Source: Candidatus Gastranaerophilales bacterium
GTDB taxonomy: Bacteria; Cyanobacteriota; Vampirovibrionia; Gastranaerophilales; Gastranaerophilaceae
Direction: 5' to 3'
Length of the DNA stretch: 64,000 nt
NCBI GenBank assembly: GCA_944326545.1
Contig: CALVEH010000003.1
Coordinates: 124,001 to 188,000, forward strand
In this document: positions 35,021 through 43,454 of the stretch, piece after piece
How the letters are laid out: the number at the start of each line of letters is the position of its first letter
Numbering within the stretch: the first letter of the stretch is position 1
Position numbers and translations under genes: made by a program
The notes under the pieces: model-generated
Seen by the model: the letters and a program-made list of their open reading frames with translations, nothing else
What the model was told of the DNA's origin: nothing
Database searches by the model: none

Positions 35021-37291
35021 ATGAAAGTTAGTTATACAAGCTGCAACATTAACAACAGAAGTTATTATGCATATAAAATGTCATCTCCGATTGCACCGCA
35101 AAAAAACGTTAATTTTGGTGGAAAACGGATAAACGATAAATATATTGCAGAAGAATTTTACAGAGATTTTGTAAAAATAATAGACAGAAACTTAACAGAA
35201 GAAAAAGAAATCAAACCAACATCCTATAATTCAGATGCAACTTCATTCTTTAACGATTTAAACTCACAAAACGATACAGTAATATCAAACTTTGTTCTCT
35301 CAAGAAACGGAACTGATGAATCGCCTTTTAATATGGCATTAATTAATGAAAAACCTGAACTGGCTAAAAAAGTACTCGAACTTGTTGAAAACATTGACGA
35401 CACAACCAAATTTAAGTTTCTTGTTCCTGATAAAAACAGAATGAACGGGCCATTGATTACATCCGTCAACTATGACAAATCATTAGACACTACTCATTCA
35501 ATACTGGAACTTGTAAAAACCTTAAAACCTGAACAACAGGCAGACTTTTACTATATGACGCCAAAAAACACTTTTGGCATAAATGTTGATATGGTTGAAG
35601 AGCTAAGAGAAACAGGCTATTTGCAAACTGCGCAAGAATTAGCGGCAAATAGAGCGCAATTTGAACTTGACAACCCAATACTTGCAGAAAAATATAAAAA
35701 AGCAATTGTAAAAGACAAAAACAAAACAAATAAAAACGATTTTCAAGACCCAACTAAAGAAGAAAAGAAATCCAACTTTAAAGTTTATACAAATGTGAAA
35801 ACAAGATTTTCAGACGTTGGCGGTATGTTCAATGTAAAAAAACAAATTCAAGAAGAATTGCTGAATATACTAAATAACCCAAAAGTTAAAAATGCAGACA
35901 AACCGGGTGGTATCATACTTTTTGGCCCTCCCGGCACAGGCAAAACTCTTCTTGCAACAGCAATAGCAGGTGAGGCAGGCGTACCATTCATTAGCGCAAA
36001 CGGTAGCAGCTTTAATGAAATTTATGTCGGCGCAGGTGCAAAAAACGTAAGAGATTTATATGCACAAGCAAGACAATTAGCTAAAAGCAGCGAATCAAAA
36101 ACAGCAATAGTATTCATTGACGAAGCAGACGCTGTAGCAGGAAGAAGAGGAGGTTCAAGCAACCGTGAGGGAGACAATACTCTTAACGCACTGCTTGGTG
36201 AGCTTGACGGTGTTCAAACAAAAGAAGAAAACGACATAAAAGTAATAACAATCTTTGCAACAAACAGAAGAGACCTGTTTGACAGTGCTTTCAGAAAAGG
36301 GCGTATCGATATGGAATTTAAAATCGATGACCCAAGATTCAGCGAAAAAGCAAGAAGAGAAATACTTGAAATCAATGCCAAAGATAAACCTTTCAAAAAT
36401 GAGGACGAAAAGAAAAAATTACTTGACGATCTTGCAAAAACATCTGCAGGTATGTCAGGTGCCGAACTCGCTGACGTAATCAAACGTTCTTACAGAAAAA
36501 CTTTATACAAGGACAGAAAAGCAACATATATTACTAAAAAAGACATTACAGATGCAAAACTGGAAGCTATAATCGGTATTAAAAACGACAGTGAAAAAAC
36601 AGATTACGAGCTAAAAAAGACAAGAGCACATGAAGCAGGACACGCAATAAACCAAATTGTACTAAACCACGTATTCAAAGATGAAACTCAAAAATCAAAA
36701 CAACCTATACAAACACTTGATTTCATCGTTAACGAATCAAGAGGCGATGCAGCAGGTCTTACAATGATGAAACCAACAGAAAACCACAGAATGACAATTG
36801 AATCACTATTAAGTCATTTAGCTGTTAACTATGGCGGATACAGCATAGAAGAAAAATTGTTTGACTGCCACACAGATGGAGTATCAGGCGATTTAAAAAA
36901 TTCTACAGAACTTATTCTTCAAGCTACAACAGAATGGGGACTCGGTTCTAAAACTAAATACATAGGTTGCGACCCAAGTGGTTTAACTTTCGAACTCTTC
37001 AAACCTGATATCAAAAATGACATAATCCGCTATTCAAATACAGGTATGGAAATAGCCGATATGATTACAGAATTTACAAAACCATTTATCGAAGAATATG
37101 TTGATAAATTAACATCAGGTCCACTTGCAAATGCAGACATAATTACAGGTGAAAAATTTGAAAACATGTTCAATGATTGGCTTATGAAAAACAAAAAACA
37201 AGATGAATTTAAAGAACTTAGCCAAAAAATTCAAGACAAAATGAAAAACTTTAAAGAAGAAATGAATTCATCACAAAAATCTGTAGCATAA
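35021..37291 (+). CDS. Soluble FtsH-like AAA+ metalloprotease
   Basis: A 756-residue protein pairing an FtsH-type AAA+ module with an M41-type peptidase. It has Walker A GPPGTGKT (near 305), a pore-like IYVGAGAKNVRDLY (FtsH has FVG), Walker B VFIDEADAVAG, the SRH ATNRRDLFDSAFRKGRID, then the zinc site HEAGHA (near 538) and GVSGDLKNSTEL carrying the third Asp ligand, so it should be an active ATP-driven protease. It lacks the two membrane helices of FtsH; instead residues 1-250 form an unknown domain after a disordered start with NVNFGGK at about 29-35. AAGGA precedes the ATG; a GTG codon directly upstream is an alternative start. Confidence 0.85.
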   Translation: MKVSYTSCNINNRSYYAYKMSSPIAPQKNVNFGGKRINDKYIAEEFYRDFVKIIDRNLTEEKEIKPTSYNSDATSFFNDLNSQNDTVISNFVLSRNGTDESPFNMALINEKPELAKKVLELVENIDDTTKFKFLVPDKNRMNGPLITSVNYDKSLDTTHSILELVKTLKPEQQADFYYMTPKNTFGINVDMVEELRETGYLQTAQELAANRAQFELDNPILAEKYKKAIVKDKNKTNKNDFQDPTKEEKKSNFKVYTNVKTRFSDVGGMFNVKKQIQEELLNILNNPKVKNADKPGGIILFGPPGTGKTLLATAIAGEAGVPFISANGSSFNEIYVGAGAKNVRDLYAQARQLAKSSESKTAIVFIDEADAVAGRRGGSSNREGDNTLNALLGELDGVQTKEENDIKVITIFATNRRDLFDSAFRKGRIDMEFKIDDPRFSEKARREILEINAKDKPFKNEDEKKKLLDDLAKTSAGMSGAELADVIKRSYRKTLYKDRKATYITKKDITDAKLEAIIGIKNDSEKTDYELKKTRAHEAGHAINQIVLNHVFKDETQKSKQPIQTLDFIVNESRGDAAGLTMMKPTENHRMTIESLLSHLAVNYGGYSIEEKLFDCHTDGVSGDLKNSTELILQATTEWGLGSKTKYIGCDPSGLTFELFKPDIKNDIIRYSNTGMEIADMITEFTKPFIEEYVDKLTSGPLANADIITGEKFENMFNDWLMKNKKQDEFKELSQKIQDKMKNFKEEMNSSQKSVA

Positions 37292-37314
37292 AGATTTTTG
37301 AAATATCAGAACTC

Positions 37315-37352
37315 AAAAACGCTATAAACCTTTAAGTTTATAGCGTTTTTAT
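37315..37352 (+). terminator. Terminator of the FtsH-like protease gene
   Basis: A 12-bp stem AACGCTATAAAC/GTTTATAGCGTT with a six-base loop, then TTTT. It lies 25 bases after the stop. Confidence 0.9.
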
Positions 37353-37370
37353 ATTTATTTTTTTAAAGAC

Positions 37371-37398
37371 TTGAATATAACCAAAAATCTGTTATAAT
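37371..37398 (+). promoter_or_regulatory. Promoter of perR
   Basis: TTGAAT, 16-base spacer, TATAAT. The operator begins two bases later, so the repressor would block its own transcription. Confidence 0.75.
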
Positions 37399-37399
37399 T

Positions 37400-37422
37400 T
37401 TATTAGTAATCATTATTACTTA
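37400..37422. promoter_or_regulatory. PerR-like operator at perR
   Basis: TTATTAG-TAATCATT-ATTACTTA, matching the operator of the reverse rubrerythrin gene at 14.3 kb in its first 15 positions except one (TTATTAGnAATCATT) and at several later ones. It includes AGTAAT/ATTACT inverted arms and overlaps the transcription start. Confidence 0.78.
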
Positions 37423-37431
37423 GGAAACTCT

Positions 37432-37884
37432 ATGAATAAAGAATCATACCTAAAAGAAAAAGTAGAGCAACTTAAAGAAGCTTGTCATACAAAGGGAATG
37501 AGAGTAACGCCTCAAAGAATTGCAATTTTTAAAGAAGTTGCAAAGTCTTGCGAACACCCTGATGTAGAGACAATTTACGAAGCAGTAAAAGATAAAATGC
37601 CAAATGTTTCTATGGATACAGTTTATAGAACACTTGCATCACTTGAAGAATTAGATATGATTTTCAGAGTTGACAATCAATTACCTAAAGCCAGATTTGA
37701 TGCAGACAAAACTCCACATCATCACTTTATATGCACACAATGTAACGAAGTCTATGATATATTTTTAGAACCAGATGAAGAAATTAATTTACCCAAGAAT
37801 GCAGAAAAATTTGGTAGAATAAAAGATGTTAACGTTCAAATTCGTGGAATTTGCAATAAATGCATAGAAAAGAATAGCAAATAG
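37432..37884 (+). CDS. perR: PerR-like peroxide-sensing Fur-family repressor
   Basis: A 150-residue Fur-family metal-dependent repressor. It has a winged helix ([19 protein letters not shown] ... [18 protein letters not shown]), the regulatory metal site in [14 protein letters not shown] and two zinc CxxC pairs (CTQC, CNKC). Residues corresponding to B. subtilis PerR Asp85 (RFD) and Asp104 (VYDI, where Fur has Glu) are both Asp; by that rule this is PerR not Fur. The following genes, rubredoxin and rubrerythrin, are peroxide defence, which fits. AGGA lies seven bases before the ATG. An operator like the one at rubrerythrin lies over the promoter. Confidence 0.85.
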   Translation: MNKESYLKEKVEQLKEACHTKGMRVTPQRIAIFKEVAKSCEHPDVETIYEAVKDKMPNVSMDTVYRTLASLEELDMIFRVDNQLPKARFDADKTPHHHFICTQCNEVYDIFLEPDEEINLPKNAEKFGRIKDVNVQIRGICNKCIEKNSK

Positions 37885-37898
37885 TAAGGAGAGAAAAA

Positions 37899-38036
37899 AT
37901 GAAAAAATATGTATGCAATGTATGCGGTTATGTATATGATCCAGCTGAAAATGATAACGTAGCTTTTGAAAACTTAGCAGACGATTATGTATGCCCACTT
38001 TGCGGTGTAGGTAAAGAAGATTTTTCAGAAGAATAA
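37899..38036 (+). CDS. Rubredoxin
   Basis: A 45-residue one-iron electron carrier with the two cysteine pairs [10 protein letters not shown] and [11 protein letters not shown]. It is shorter than common rubredoxins (about 52 residues), the loop between the pairs being trimmed. AAGGAGAG lies just before the ATG, 14 bases after the perR stop, so it is co-transcribed. It probably passes electrons to rubrerythrin, encoded next. Confidence 0.95.
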   Translation: MKKYVCNVCGYVYDPAENDNVAFENLADDYVCPLCGVGKEDFSEE

Positions 38037-38060
38037 ATTAAACGAAAAAAGAAATGTTAT

Positions 38061-38090
38061 AGAGGGGGGACAGCAAAAAGCCGTCCCTCT
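38061..38090 (+). other. Hairpin between rubredoxin and rubrerythrin genes
   Basis: AGAGGG and GGAC pair with GTCCCTCT around AAAAA, with a bulge of extra Gs. No T-run follows. It may set the relative mRNA levels of the two genes or shield one from decay. Confidence 0.5.
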
Positions 38091-38110
38091 GTGTTTAAAA
38101 AGGAGAAAAT

Positions 38111-38650
38111 ATGGAACTTAAGGGTAGCAAAACAGAAAAAAACTTAATGGAAGCGTTTGCAGGAGAATCTCAGGCACGAAACAAGTACACATACTACGCC
38201 TCACAGGCAAAGAAAGAAGGTTACGTGCAAATATCAAAGATTTTTGAAGCAACAGCAGATAACGAAAAAGAACACGCAAAATTATGGTTCAAACTACTTC
38301 ATAACGGTCAAGTCGCAGACACAATGACAAACCTTGAAGATGCAGCTAACGGCGAAAATTATGAATGGACTGAAATGTATGCACAATTTGCAAAAGAAGC
38401 TGAAGAAGAAGGTTTCAAAGATATCGCTTTTCTATTCAAAAAAGTAGCGGAAATAGAAAAACACCACGAAGACCGTTATAAAAAGCTTCTTGAAAATATT
38501 AAAAACGGCACTGTTTTTGAAAAAGCAGAAGAAGTTGAATGGGAATGCGCAAACTGCGGATTCAGACACAAAGGTGTAAAATCTGTTGAAGTATGTCCTG
38601 TTTGCAAACATCCAAAAGCATATTTCTTTATGTCGCAATCTAACTATTAA
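38111..38650 (+). CDS. rbr: Rubrerythrin (classical domain order)
   Basis: A 179-residue peroxidase with an N-terminal ferritin-like di-iron domain ([39 protein letters not shown] ligands) and a C-terminal rubredoxin domain ([18 protein letters not shown]). It reduces H2O2 using electrons from rubredoxin, whose gene precedes it. A good AAGGAG lies before the ATG. It complements the reverse-type rubrerythrin at 13.7 kb. A terminator follows. Confidence 0.96.
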   Translation: MELKGSKTEKNLMEAFAGESQARNKYTYYASQAKKEGYVQISKIFEATADNEKEHAKLWFKLLHNGQVADTMTNLEDAANGENYEWTEMYAQFAKEAEEEGFKDIAFLFKKVAEIEKHHEDRYKKLLENIKNGTVFEKAEEVEWECANCGFRHKGVKSVEVCPVCKHPKAYFFMSQSNY

Positions 38651-38680
38651 TAAACACACATTAAAGGATTATTTAACTTG

Positions 38681-38712
38681 CCTCTATGTACGTAAAGCAT
38701 AGAGGTTTTTTA
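38681..38712 (+). terminator. Terminator of the perR-rubredoxin-rbr transcript
   Basis: Stem CCTCTATG/CATAGAGG with a nine-base loop followed by TTTTTT. It also lies at the end of the converging emrB gene. Confidence 0.85.
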
Positions 38713-40290
38713 TTTTTTAGCAGTCTCTCGTTTAGGAACCTTAAGTAAAAAGCCAAAAGGAATCAAAACGAAAGCAATCAATGCAAAAATCTCAAAAACA
38801 TCGACATAAGCCATTAGCTTAGATTGCGCCAACAGTTGTTTGTATAACAACCCTCCAGCCTTATGTGTAGCATAATTTGATGCAAAATGCATAAAATGAC
38901 CGCTCATAGCTTGCAACTTATGTTGAAAAACTAAATTGTAATTTGATAAATTTCTAACCAAATATGTTTGATGAACTTGAGACAGTCTTGCAACAAGAGT
39001 TGAGGACATAGAAACAACAAAAGCCGTCATAACACATTTACACAAACTGTGTAAACCTGCCCCGTTAGACAATTCTGTCTTAGGCAATGTACCAAGAACC
39101 AATGCAGATACAGGAATAAACACCAATATAACTCCTATACCCATCAATATATTAGGAATAATAACGTAATCAAACGAAATTAAAAGGTTCAAATTAGCAT
39201 ACATAATTGTAGACAAACCTAAAAAGAAAAAACCAAAGGCAATCAACACCCTATTGTCTAAAAATTCAACCATAGGACCAATTATCATCAACATAAATAC
39301 ACAAGAAACAACCCTTGGTGCAAGTGACATACCGCTTAGCATAGCAGTATAGCCCATAAGACTTTGCAAAAAGCTTGGTAAAAGAACAATCGTTACATAA
39401 ATAATCATGTTAACCGAAGCACCAAGTATTGTACCTATAAAAAAGTTCTTGTCCTTAAAAATACGTAAATTAACAATAGGACTGTGATACTCAAGCTCCC
39501 AAACAATAAAGAAAATAAAAGAGAATAAAGAAATTCCGGCAAGCCAACATATCCAAGTACAATCAAACCAGTTATATTGTTGACCTTTATCAAGAACAAT
39601 CTGCATTGACATAAGCCATAATACAAGGGCAATAAAGCCAATGTAGTCAACTTTGTCGGGTTTTATTCTGTTTTTAAGTTCCTTAACATTGCAGTGCACA
39701 AGCACAACAGAAAAAATACCGACAGGAATATTTGCCAGATAAATCCACTGCCATGAAGAATTATCAACAATAAATCCACCAAACGTTGGCCCCATAATAG
39801 AAAAAACCATAACAGCAAGAGCAAATAATGCCATTGCTTGTCCTCTTTTATTGTAAGGGAAACTGGCAATCAAAATAGCTTGAGAAATCGGCATCATAGG
39901 CCCACCACCTATGCCTTGAATGAGCCTGCCAATAACGAGCATATTCAAACTTGGAGCCATTGCGCAAATTACAGAGCCTATCGTAAATATTGTTATAAAA
40001 ACCTTGAGAAATAGAACTCTTCCCATATAGTTTTCAAGCCAACCTGTCAACGGAATCAAAATAGCATTTGCTATCATATAAATTGTGATAACCCAGTTGG
40101 CTTCATCAACAGTAGACCCAAAATATCCTGCGATATAAGGAATTGCAACGTTTGTTGCAGAAGTAGCCAACATCGCAAACGATGTAGGAAGAAGTATTGT
40201 GACTGCAACCAACCACAATGGTACTTCTTTATCTGTTTTTATATTCGGTAGAGGATTACCTGTTTGCGTAACTACTTCTGTTGTTGTCAT
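38710..40290 (-). CDS. emrB: EmrB/QacA-type drug:H+ antiporter (DHA2, 14 TM)
   Basis: A 526-residue inner membrane major facilitator protein with about 14 hydrophobic segments. The DHA2 family signature is GFFG-VDEANWVITIYMIANAI near residue 38-58 and LVIGRLIQGIGGG near 107. With the adjacent membrane fusion protein and the outer membrane protein across the operator it should make an EmrAB-TolC-like tripartite pump exporting hydrophobic toxic compounds. Substrates unknown. The gene follows emrA after 12 bases. Confidence 0.94.
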   Translation of the reverse strand: MTTTEVVTQTGNPLPNIKTDKEVPLWLVAVTILLPTSFAMLATSATNVAIPYIAGYFGSTVDEANWVITIYMIANAILIPLTGWLENYMGRVLFLKVFITIFTIGSVICAMAPSLNMLVIGRLIQGIGGGPMMPISQAILIASFPYNKRGQAMALFALAVMVFSIMGPTFGGFIVDNSSWQWIYLANIPVGIFSVVLVHCNVKELKNRIKPDKVDYIGFIALVLWLMSMQIVLDKGQQYNWFDCTWICWLAGISLFSFIFFIVWELEYHSPIVNLRIFKDKNFFIGTILGASVNMIIYVTIVLLPSFLQSLMGYTAMLSGMSLAPRVVSCVFMLMIIGPMVEFLDNRVLIAFGFFFLGLSTIMYANLNLLISFDYVIIPNILMGIGVILVFIPVSALVLGTLPKTELSNGAGLHSLCKCVMTAFVVSMSSTLVARLSQVHQTYLVRNLSNYNLVFQHKLQAMSGHFMHFASNYATHKAGGLLYKQLLAQSKLMAYVDVFEIFALIAFVLIPFGFLLKVPKRETAKK

Positions 40291-40302
40291 AAATACCTGC
40301 CG

Positions 40303-41433
40303 CTACTTTACTTTTACTTCCGGCACAACTGACATACCTGGGACAATATTGTATTTTGAAATATCTTCTTCAAACACAATCTTAACAGGCACCCTTTGTA
40401 CAATTTTTACGTAACTACCAACAGCGTTTTCTGGTGGAAACAAACTGGCTTTTGCACCTGTAGCTCTTTGAATACTATCAACTCTGCCTTTGAATTTTTT
40501 ACCCGGATAAGTATCAATTTTAATCGATACAGTTTGTCCGGCTTTCATGTTAGTAAGCTGAGTTTCTTTAAAGTTAGCAACAACCCAAACTTTTTCAGGA
40601 ACTATAGCAAACATAGGCTGAGCAGTTTGCAGATAATTTCCCAACTCTACGGTTCTGTTAGTAATCAAGCCGTCTTGAGGTGCATAAATTTTCGTATAAG
40701 AAAGATTCAACTCGTCTGTTTTAACTTCTGCTTCGAGTTTTTGAATATCAGCCAAAGTTGCTTCTTTTTTAGCTTTTGCACTATCAAGCATAGCTTTTGC
40801 TGCTTTTTGTTTTTCTATAGCAGAATTATGATTTGATTTAGCAACCGTTAATGCTGTTTTGCTGGCATCATAATCTTGTTTTGAGGCAATACCTTCATTA
40901 TACATTTGTGCATATCTTTTAAAATCTTTCTTAGCAAAATCAAGTTTTGAAGTTGTAGAAGCTATGTCGTGGGATGATTCTTCCAAACCTGATTCTGATT
41001 TTGTAATATCTTTTTCGGATATATTTAATGTCGCCTTTGCTTCAGCAAGTTTAGCTTTTGATTGAGCAAGTTTTGCTTCATAATCATTAGGGTCAATGAC
41101 TATTAGCAAATCTCCCTTTTTAACAGGTTTGTTATCATCAATCAACATTTCCACAACAGGTCCAGAAACCCTTGGGGCTACAGAGACAATATGACCTTCT
41201 ACAAAAGCATCATCAGTAGATTGAAAATGTATTGAGTGAATCATAAAATAAATACCGGCTAAAAAGAATAACACGGCTGTTATTGATGGAACAATAACTC
41301 TTTTCTTCTTATAACTTGGTCTGTTATCTTCACCATCGTCATTTGCTTCTTGCTGCTCCTGTTGAATATCTTTTTGTTCTTGCTCATTAGAAGCTTCTGG
41401 TTGTACATTTTTTTCTTTTTCTTCGTTACTCAT
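40303..41433 (-). CDS. emrA: EmrA-type membrane fusion protein (HlyD family)
   Basis: A 376-residue periplasmic adaptor linking EmrB to the outer membrane channel. A disordered Glu/Gln-rich N-terminus is followed by one membrane helix (SITAVLFFLAGIYFMI, about 50-66). Then come a biotinyl-lipoyl half (VSGPVVEMLIDDNKPVKKGD), a long coiled-coil hairpin (about 110-225), the second lipoyl half (IYAPQDGLITNRTVELGNY) and a beta-barrel. It lies between marR and emrB with short gaps. Confidence 0.94.
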   Translation of the reverse strand: MSNEEKEKNVQPEASNEQEQKDIQQEQQEANDDGEDNRPSYKKKRVIVPSITAVLFFLAGIYFMIHSIHFQSTDDAFVEGHIVSVAPRVSGPVVEMLIDDNKPVKKGDLLIVIDPNDYEAKLAQSKAKLAEAKATLNISEKDITKSESGLEESSHDIASTTSKLDFAKKDFKRYAQMYNEGIASKQDYDASKTALTVAKSNHNSAIEKQKAAKAMLDSAKAKKEATLADIQKLEAEVKTDELNLSYTKIYAPQDGLITNRTVELGNYLQTAQPMFAIVPEKVWVVANFKETQLTNMKAGQTVSIKIDTYPGKKFKGRVDSIQRATGAKASLFPPENAVGSYVKIVQRVPVKIVFEEDISKYNIVPGMSVVPEVKVK

Positions 41434-41453
41434 ATATTTCCCTTTTGATTGTC

Positions 41454-41927
41454 TTATATCTGTAAAATAGCTTTATCTTTCATGTTTTTAAGCATTTTTT
41501 CCAAAATTTTTAGTGTTTTTTGAAGATCTTCATCATCAATGCCTTCTGTTGTTATCGCTCTTAATTCCCACATTGTAGGCTTTATTTTTTCTCTCATGGC
41601 AATTCCGGCATCTGTTACAGCAACTTTATAGATTTTTCGTTTATTAACATCTTCTATGCGTCTAACAAGACCTTTCTCTTCCAAAATGTTAATTATTCTT
41701 GTAACATTCGGCCTGTCTTTATACGTGATTTCAGAAATCTGTCTTTGATACAATTCTCCGCCTGAATCCATAATGATAGAAAGGACAAGATATTGTTCTG
41801 GAGTAATTTCAAACCCTTTTTGAGCATAAGTTTGCAAAGCCATGACTCTCGACAATACGCCTGTTGCAACAAGCATTGCACCAACCTTTTTATTTAGTAA
41901 GTTATTACCGTTATCTGTTTCTAGCAT
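41454..41927 (-). CDS. MarR-family repressor
   Basis: A 157-residue winged-helix regulator: YLVLSIIMDSGGELYQRQISEITYKDRPNVTRIINILEEKGLVRR, then an acidic wing and C-terminal dimerisation helices. It is the first gene of the marR-emrA-emrB transcript and lies divergent to a tolC-family gene, with a perfect palindrome between them. It probably represses both directions and is released by a toxic ligand. AGAAAG precedes the ATG. Ligand unknown. Confidence 0.93.
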   Translation of the reverse strand: MLETDNGNNLLNKKVGAMLVATGVLSRVMALQTYAQKGFEITPEQYLVLSIIMDSGGELYQRQISEITYKDRPNVTRIINILEEKGLVRRIEDVNKRKIYKVAVTDAGIAMREKIKPTMWELRAITTEGIDDEDLQKTLKILEKMLKNMKDKAILQI

Positions 41928-41975
41928 AGTGAATCTTTCTTATAAAAAATTTAATAAAAGTTGCACTTGAATATT

Positions 41976-42003
41976 TTCTTGTGTTATCATCATAACACAA
42001 GAA
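41976..42003. promoter_or_regulatory. MarR operator between marR-emrAB and tolC
   Basis: A perfect 28-bp palindrome with 12-base arms TTCTTGTGTTAT and ATAACACAAGAA around CATC. On the plus strand TTGCAC, an 18-base spacer and TATCAT form a promoter whose -10 lies inside it, so binding would block tolC transcription. Confidence 0.85.
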
Positions 42004-42027
42004 TAAAAAATGGAAGATTAAATTTTT

Positions 42028-43452
42028 ATGAAGAAATTACTAACCGCATTAATAACATTAACATTTGCCATGCAAATTTTTCTGCCACTAAACAGCACAT
42101 CAGCTCTGGCAAAAAGAAACTCTAAAGATACTGATGACAATGCAAAACATCAAGAATATCTTAATATTAGCTGGTGGGAAAAATACAACGACCCTAATTT
42201 GACAGCAAATTTACAAGAATTATACGAAAAAAACCACGACCTAAAAATTGCAACCCTCAAAGTAAAAGAAGGCGAAAAAATGGTCAGAGCATCTCTTGCT
42301 AACGAACTTCCGCAAATATCATTTGACGGAAACCTCGGTAGAACGATGCGTTCTAGTAACCAACAATTTGGAAGCCTCGTTATCCCAAGTTTTGCACAGT
42401 ACGGATACCAACTGCCATTAACAGCAACTTATGAAATAGATATTTGGGGCGAAAACAGATTAAAGACAAAAAGCATTGCAAAACAACTCGATATAGTTAA
42501 ACAAGCAGAAAGAGCAAGCTACATAGCATTAACATCAGCATTCGCGTCAAACTACTTTAACCTCATTAAAACAGACAAACTTATAGAAATCCAAAGCGAA
42601 ATAGTTGAAATACAAAAGGATATTGCACAAAAAACACAAAAGAAATTTGAAAACGGACTTTGTACTGTTAACGAAGTAATTGCAGAAGAAAAGATGTTAA
42701 CAACACAAAAAGAAATTTTAAACGATTTAGAACACACAAAAACAGTTCTTGAAAACCAGTTAAAAGTATATCTCGCAGACAATAACAAAGAAATAAAAAG
42801 AAGCTCTTATGATGACATTGCTATTATGCAAAACTTACCCTTAAAAATGGATGGCACAGTTATAGAGCAAAGACCTGACTATATTCAATCAGAAGATAAC
42901 ATCAAAAAAATAGGCTACGACGTAAGAATAGCAAGAAAAGAATTCTTACCTAAATTCGTTATCTACGGTCAAATCGGTTTAAATGCATACAATTTAGACA
43001 AACTTTTTAACAGCTACTCTCAACTGGCGAATGCAGGCATAATGCCTTCATTTGATATTTTTTCAGGCGGCAGAAAAAAAGCTATTTTAAAATTGCAAAA
43101 ATACCGTTATGAAGAAGCTATGCACGATTATCAAAAGACTATTTTAACATCTATTCAAGAAGTTAACGACTCAACTGCACAACTAAAAAAAGACCTTCAA
43201 AATTATGACGAGAGCGTTGAACGTTATAACTTAGAGCACAAAAGATTTGTGTTAATGGATCATAAAAATAAAATAGGTGCTGCTTCTAATTTAGACTTGC
43301 TATACAACAAACAATTAGAACTTATGACAAAAAGAGAAGAAGTCTCAAACAAAATAAATTGCTTAATTTCTACAATAAGCCTCTATAAAGCGACAGGCGG
43401 ACAAGATTTATACTCAATAAAAGAGCCACAACAACCATCCGAAAACATTTAA
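42028..43452 (+). CDS. TolC/NodT-family outer membrane efflux protein (second copy)
   Basis: A 474-residue outer membrane channel with signal peptide (LTALITLTFAMQIFLPLNST). It has the OEP start LNISWWEKYNDPNLTANLQELYEKNHDLKIA, long helices (KVKEGEKMVRASLANELPQI), and a second repeat near residue 270 (RPDYIQSEDNIKKIGYDVRIARKEFLPK). This W-W-x-x-Y/F-DP-N-L start is typical of RND/MFS-linked OprM/NodT types. It is read divergently from marR-emrAB and is the natural outer membrane partner of that pump. GGAAG lies before the ATG. Its stop is two bases from the converging next gene, with no terminator visible. Confidence 0.93.
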   Translation: MKKLLTALITLTFAMQIFLPLNSTSALAKRNSKDTDDNAKHQEYLNISWWEKYNDPNLTANLQELYEKNHDLKIATLKVKEGEKMVRASLANELPQISFDGNLGRTMRSSNQQFGSLVIPSFAQYGYQLPLTATYEIDIWGENRLKTKSIAKQLDIVKQAERASYIALTSAFASNYFNLIKTDKLIEIQSEIVEIQKDIAQKTQKKFENGLCTVNEVIAEEKMLTTQKEILNDLEHTKTVLENQLKVYLADNNKEIKRSSYDDIAIMQNLPLKMDGTVIEQRPDYIQSEDNIKKIGYDVRIARKEFLPKFVIYGQIGLNAYNLDKLFNSYSQLANAGIMPSFDIFSGGRKKAILKLQKYRYEEAMHDYQKTILTSIQEVNDSTAQLKKDLQNYDESVERYNLEHKRFVLMDHKNKIGAASNLDLLYNKQLELMTKREEVSNKINCLISTISLYKATGGQDLYSIKEPQQPSENI

Positions 43453-43454
43453 CG

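Noticed and set aside
37432-37884. Assignment of the Fur-family regulator as Fur or Zur.
   Set aside because: Asp occurs at both positions corresponding to PerR Asp85 and Asp104, and the neighbours are peroxide-defence genes; a Fur would have Glu at the latter.
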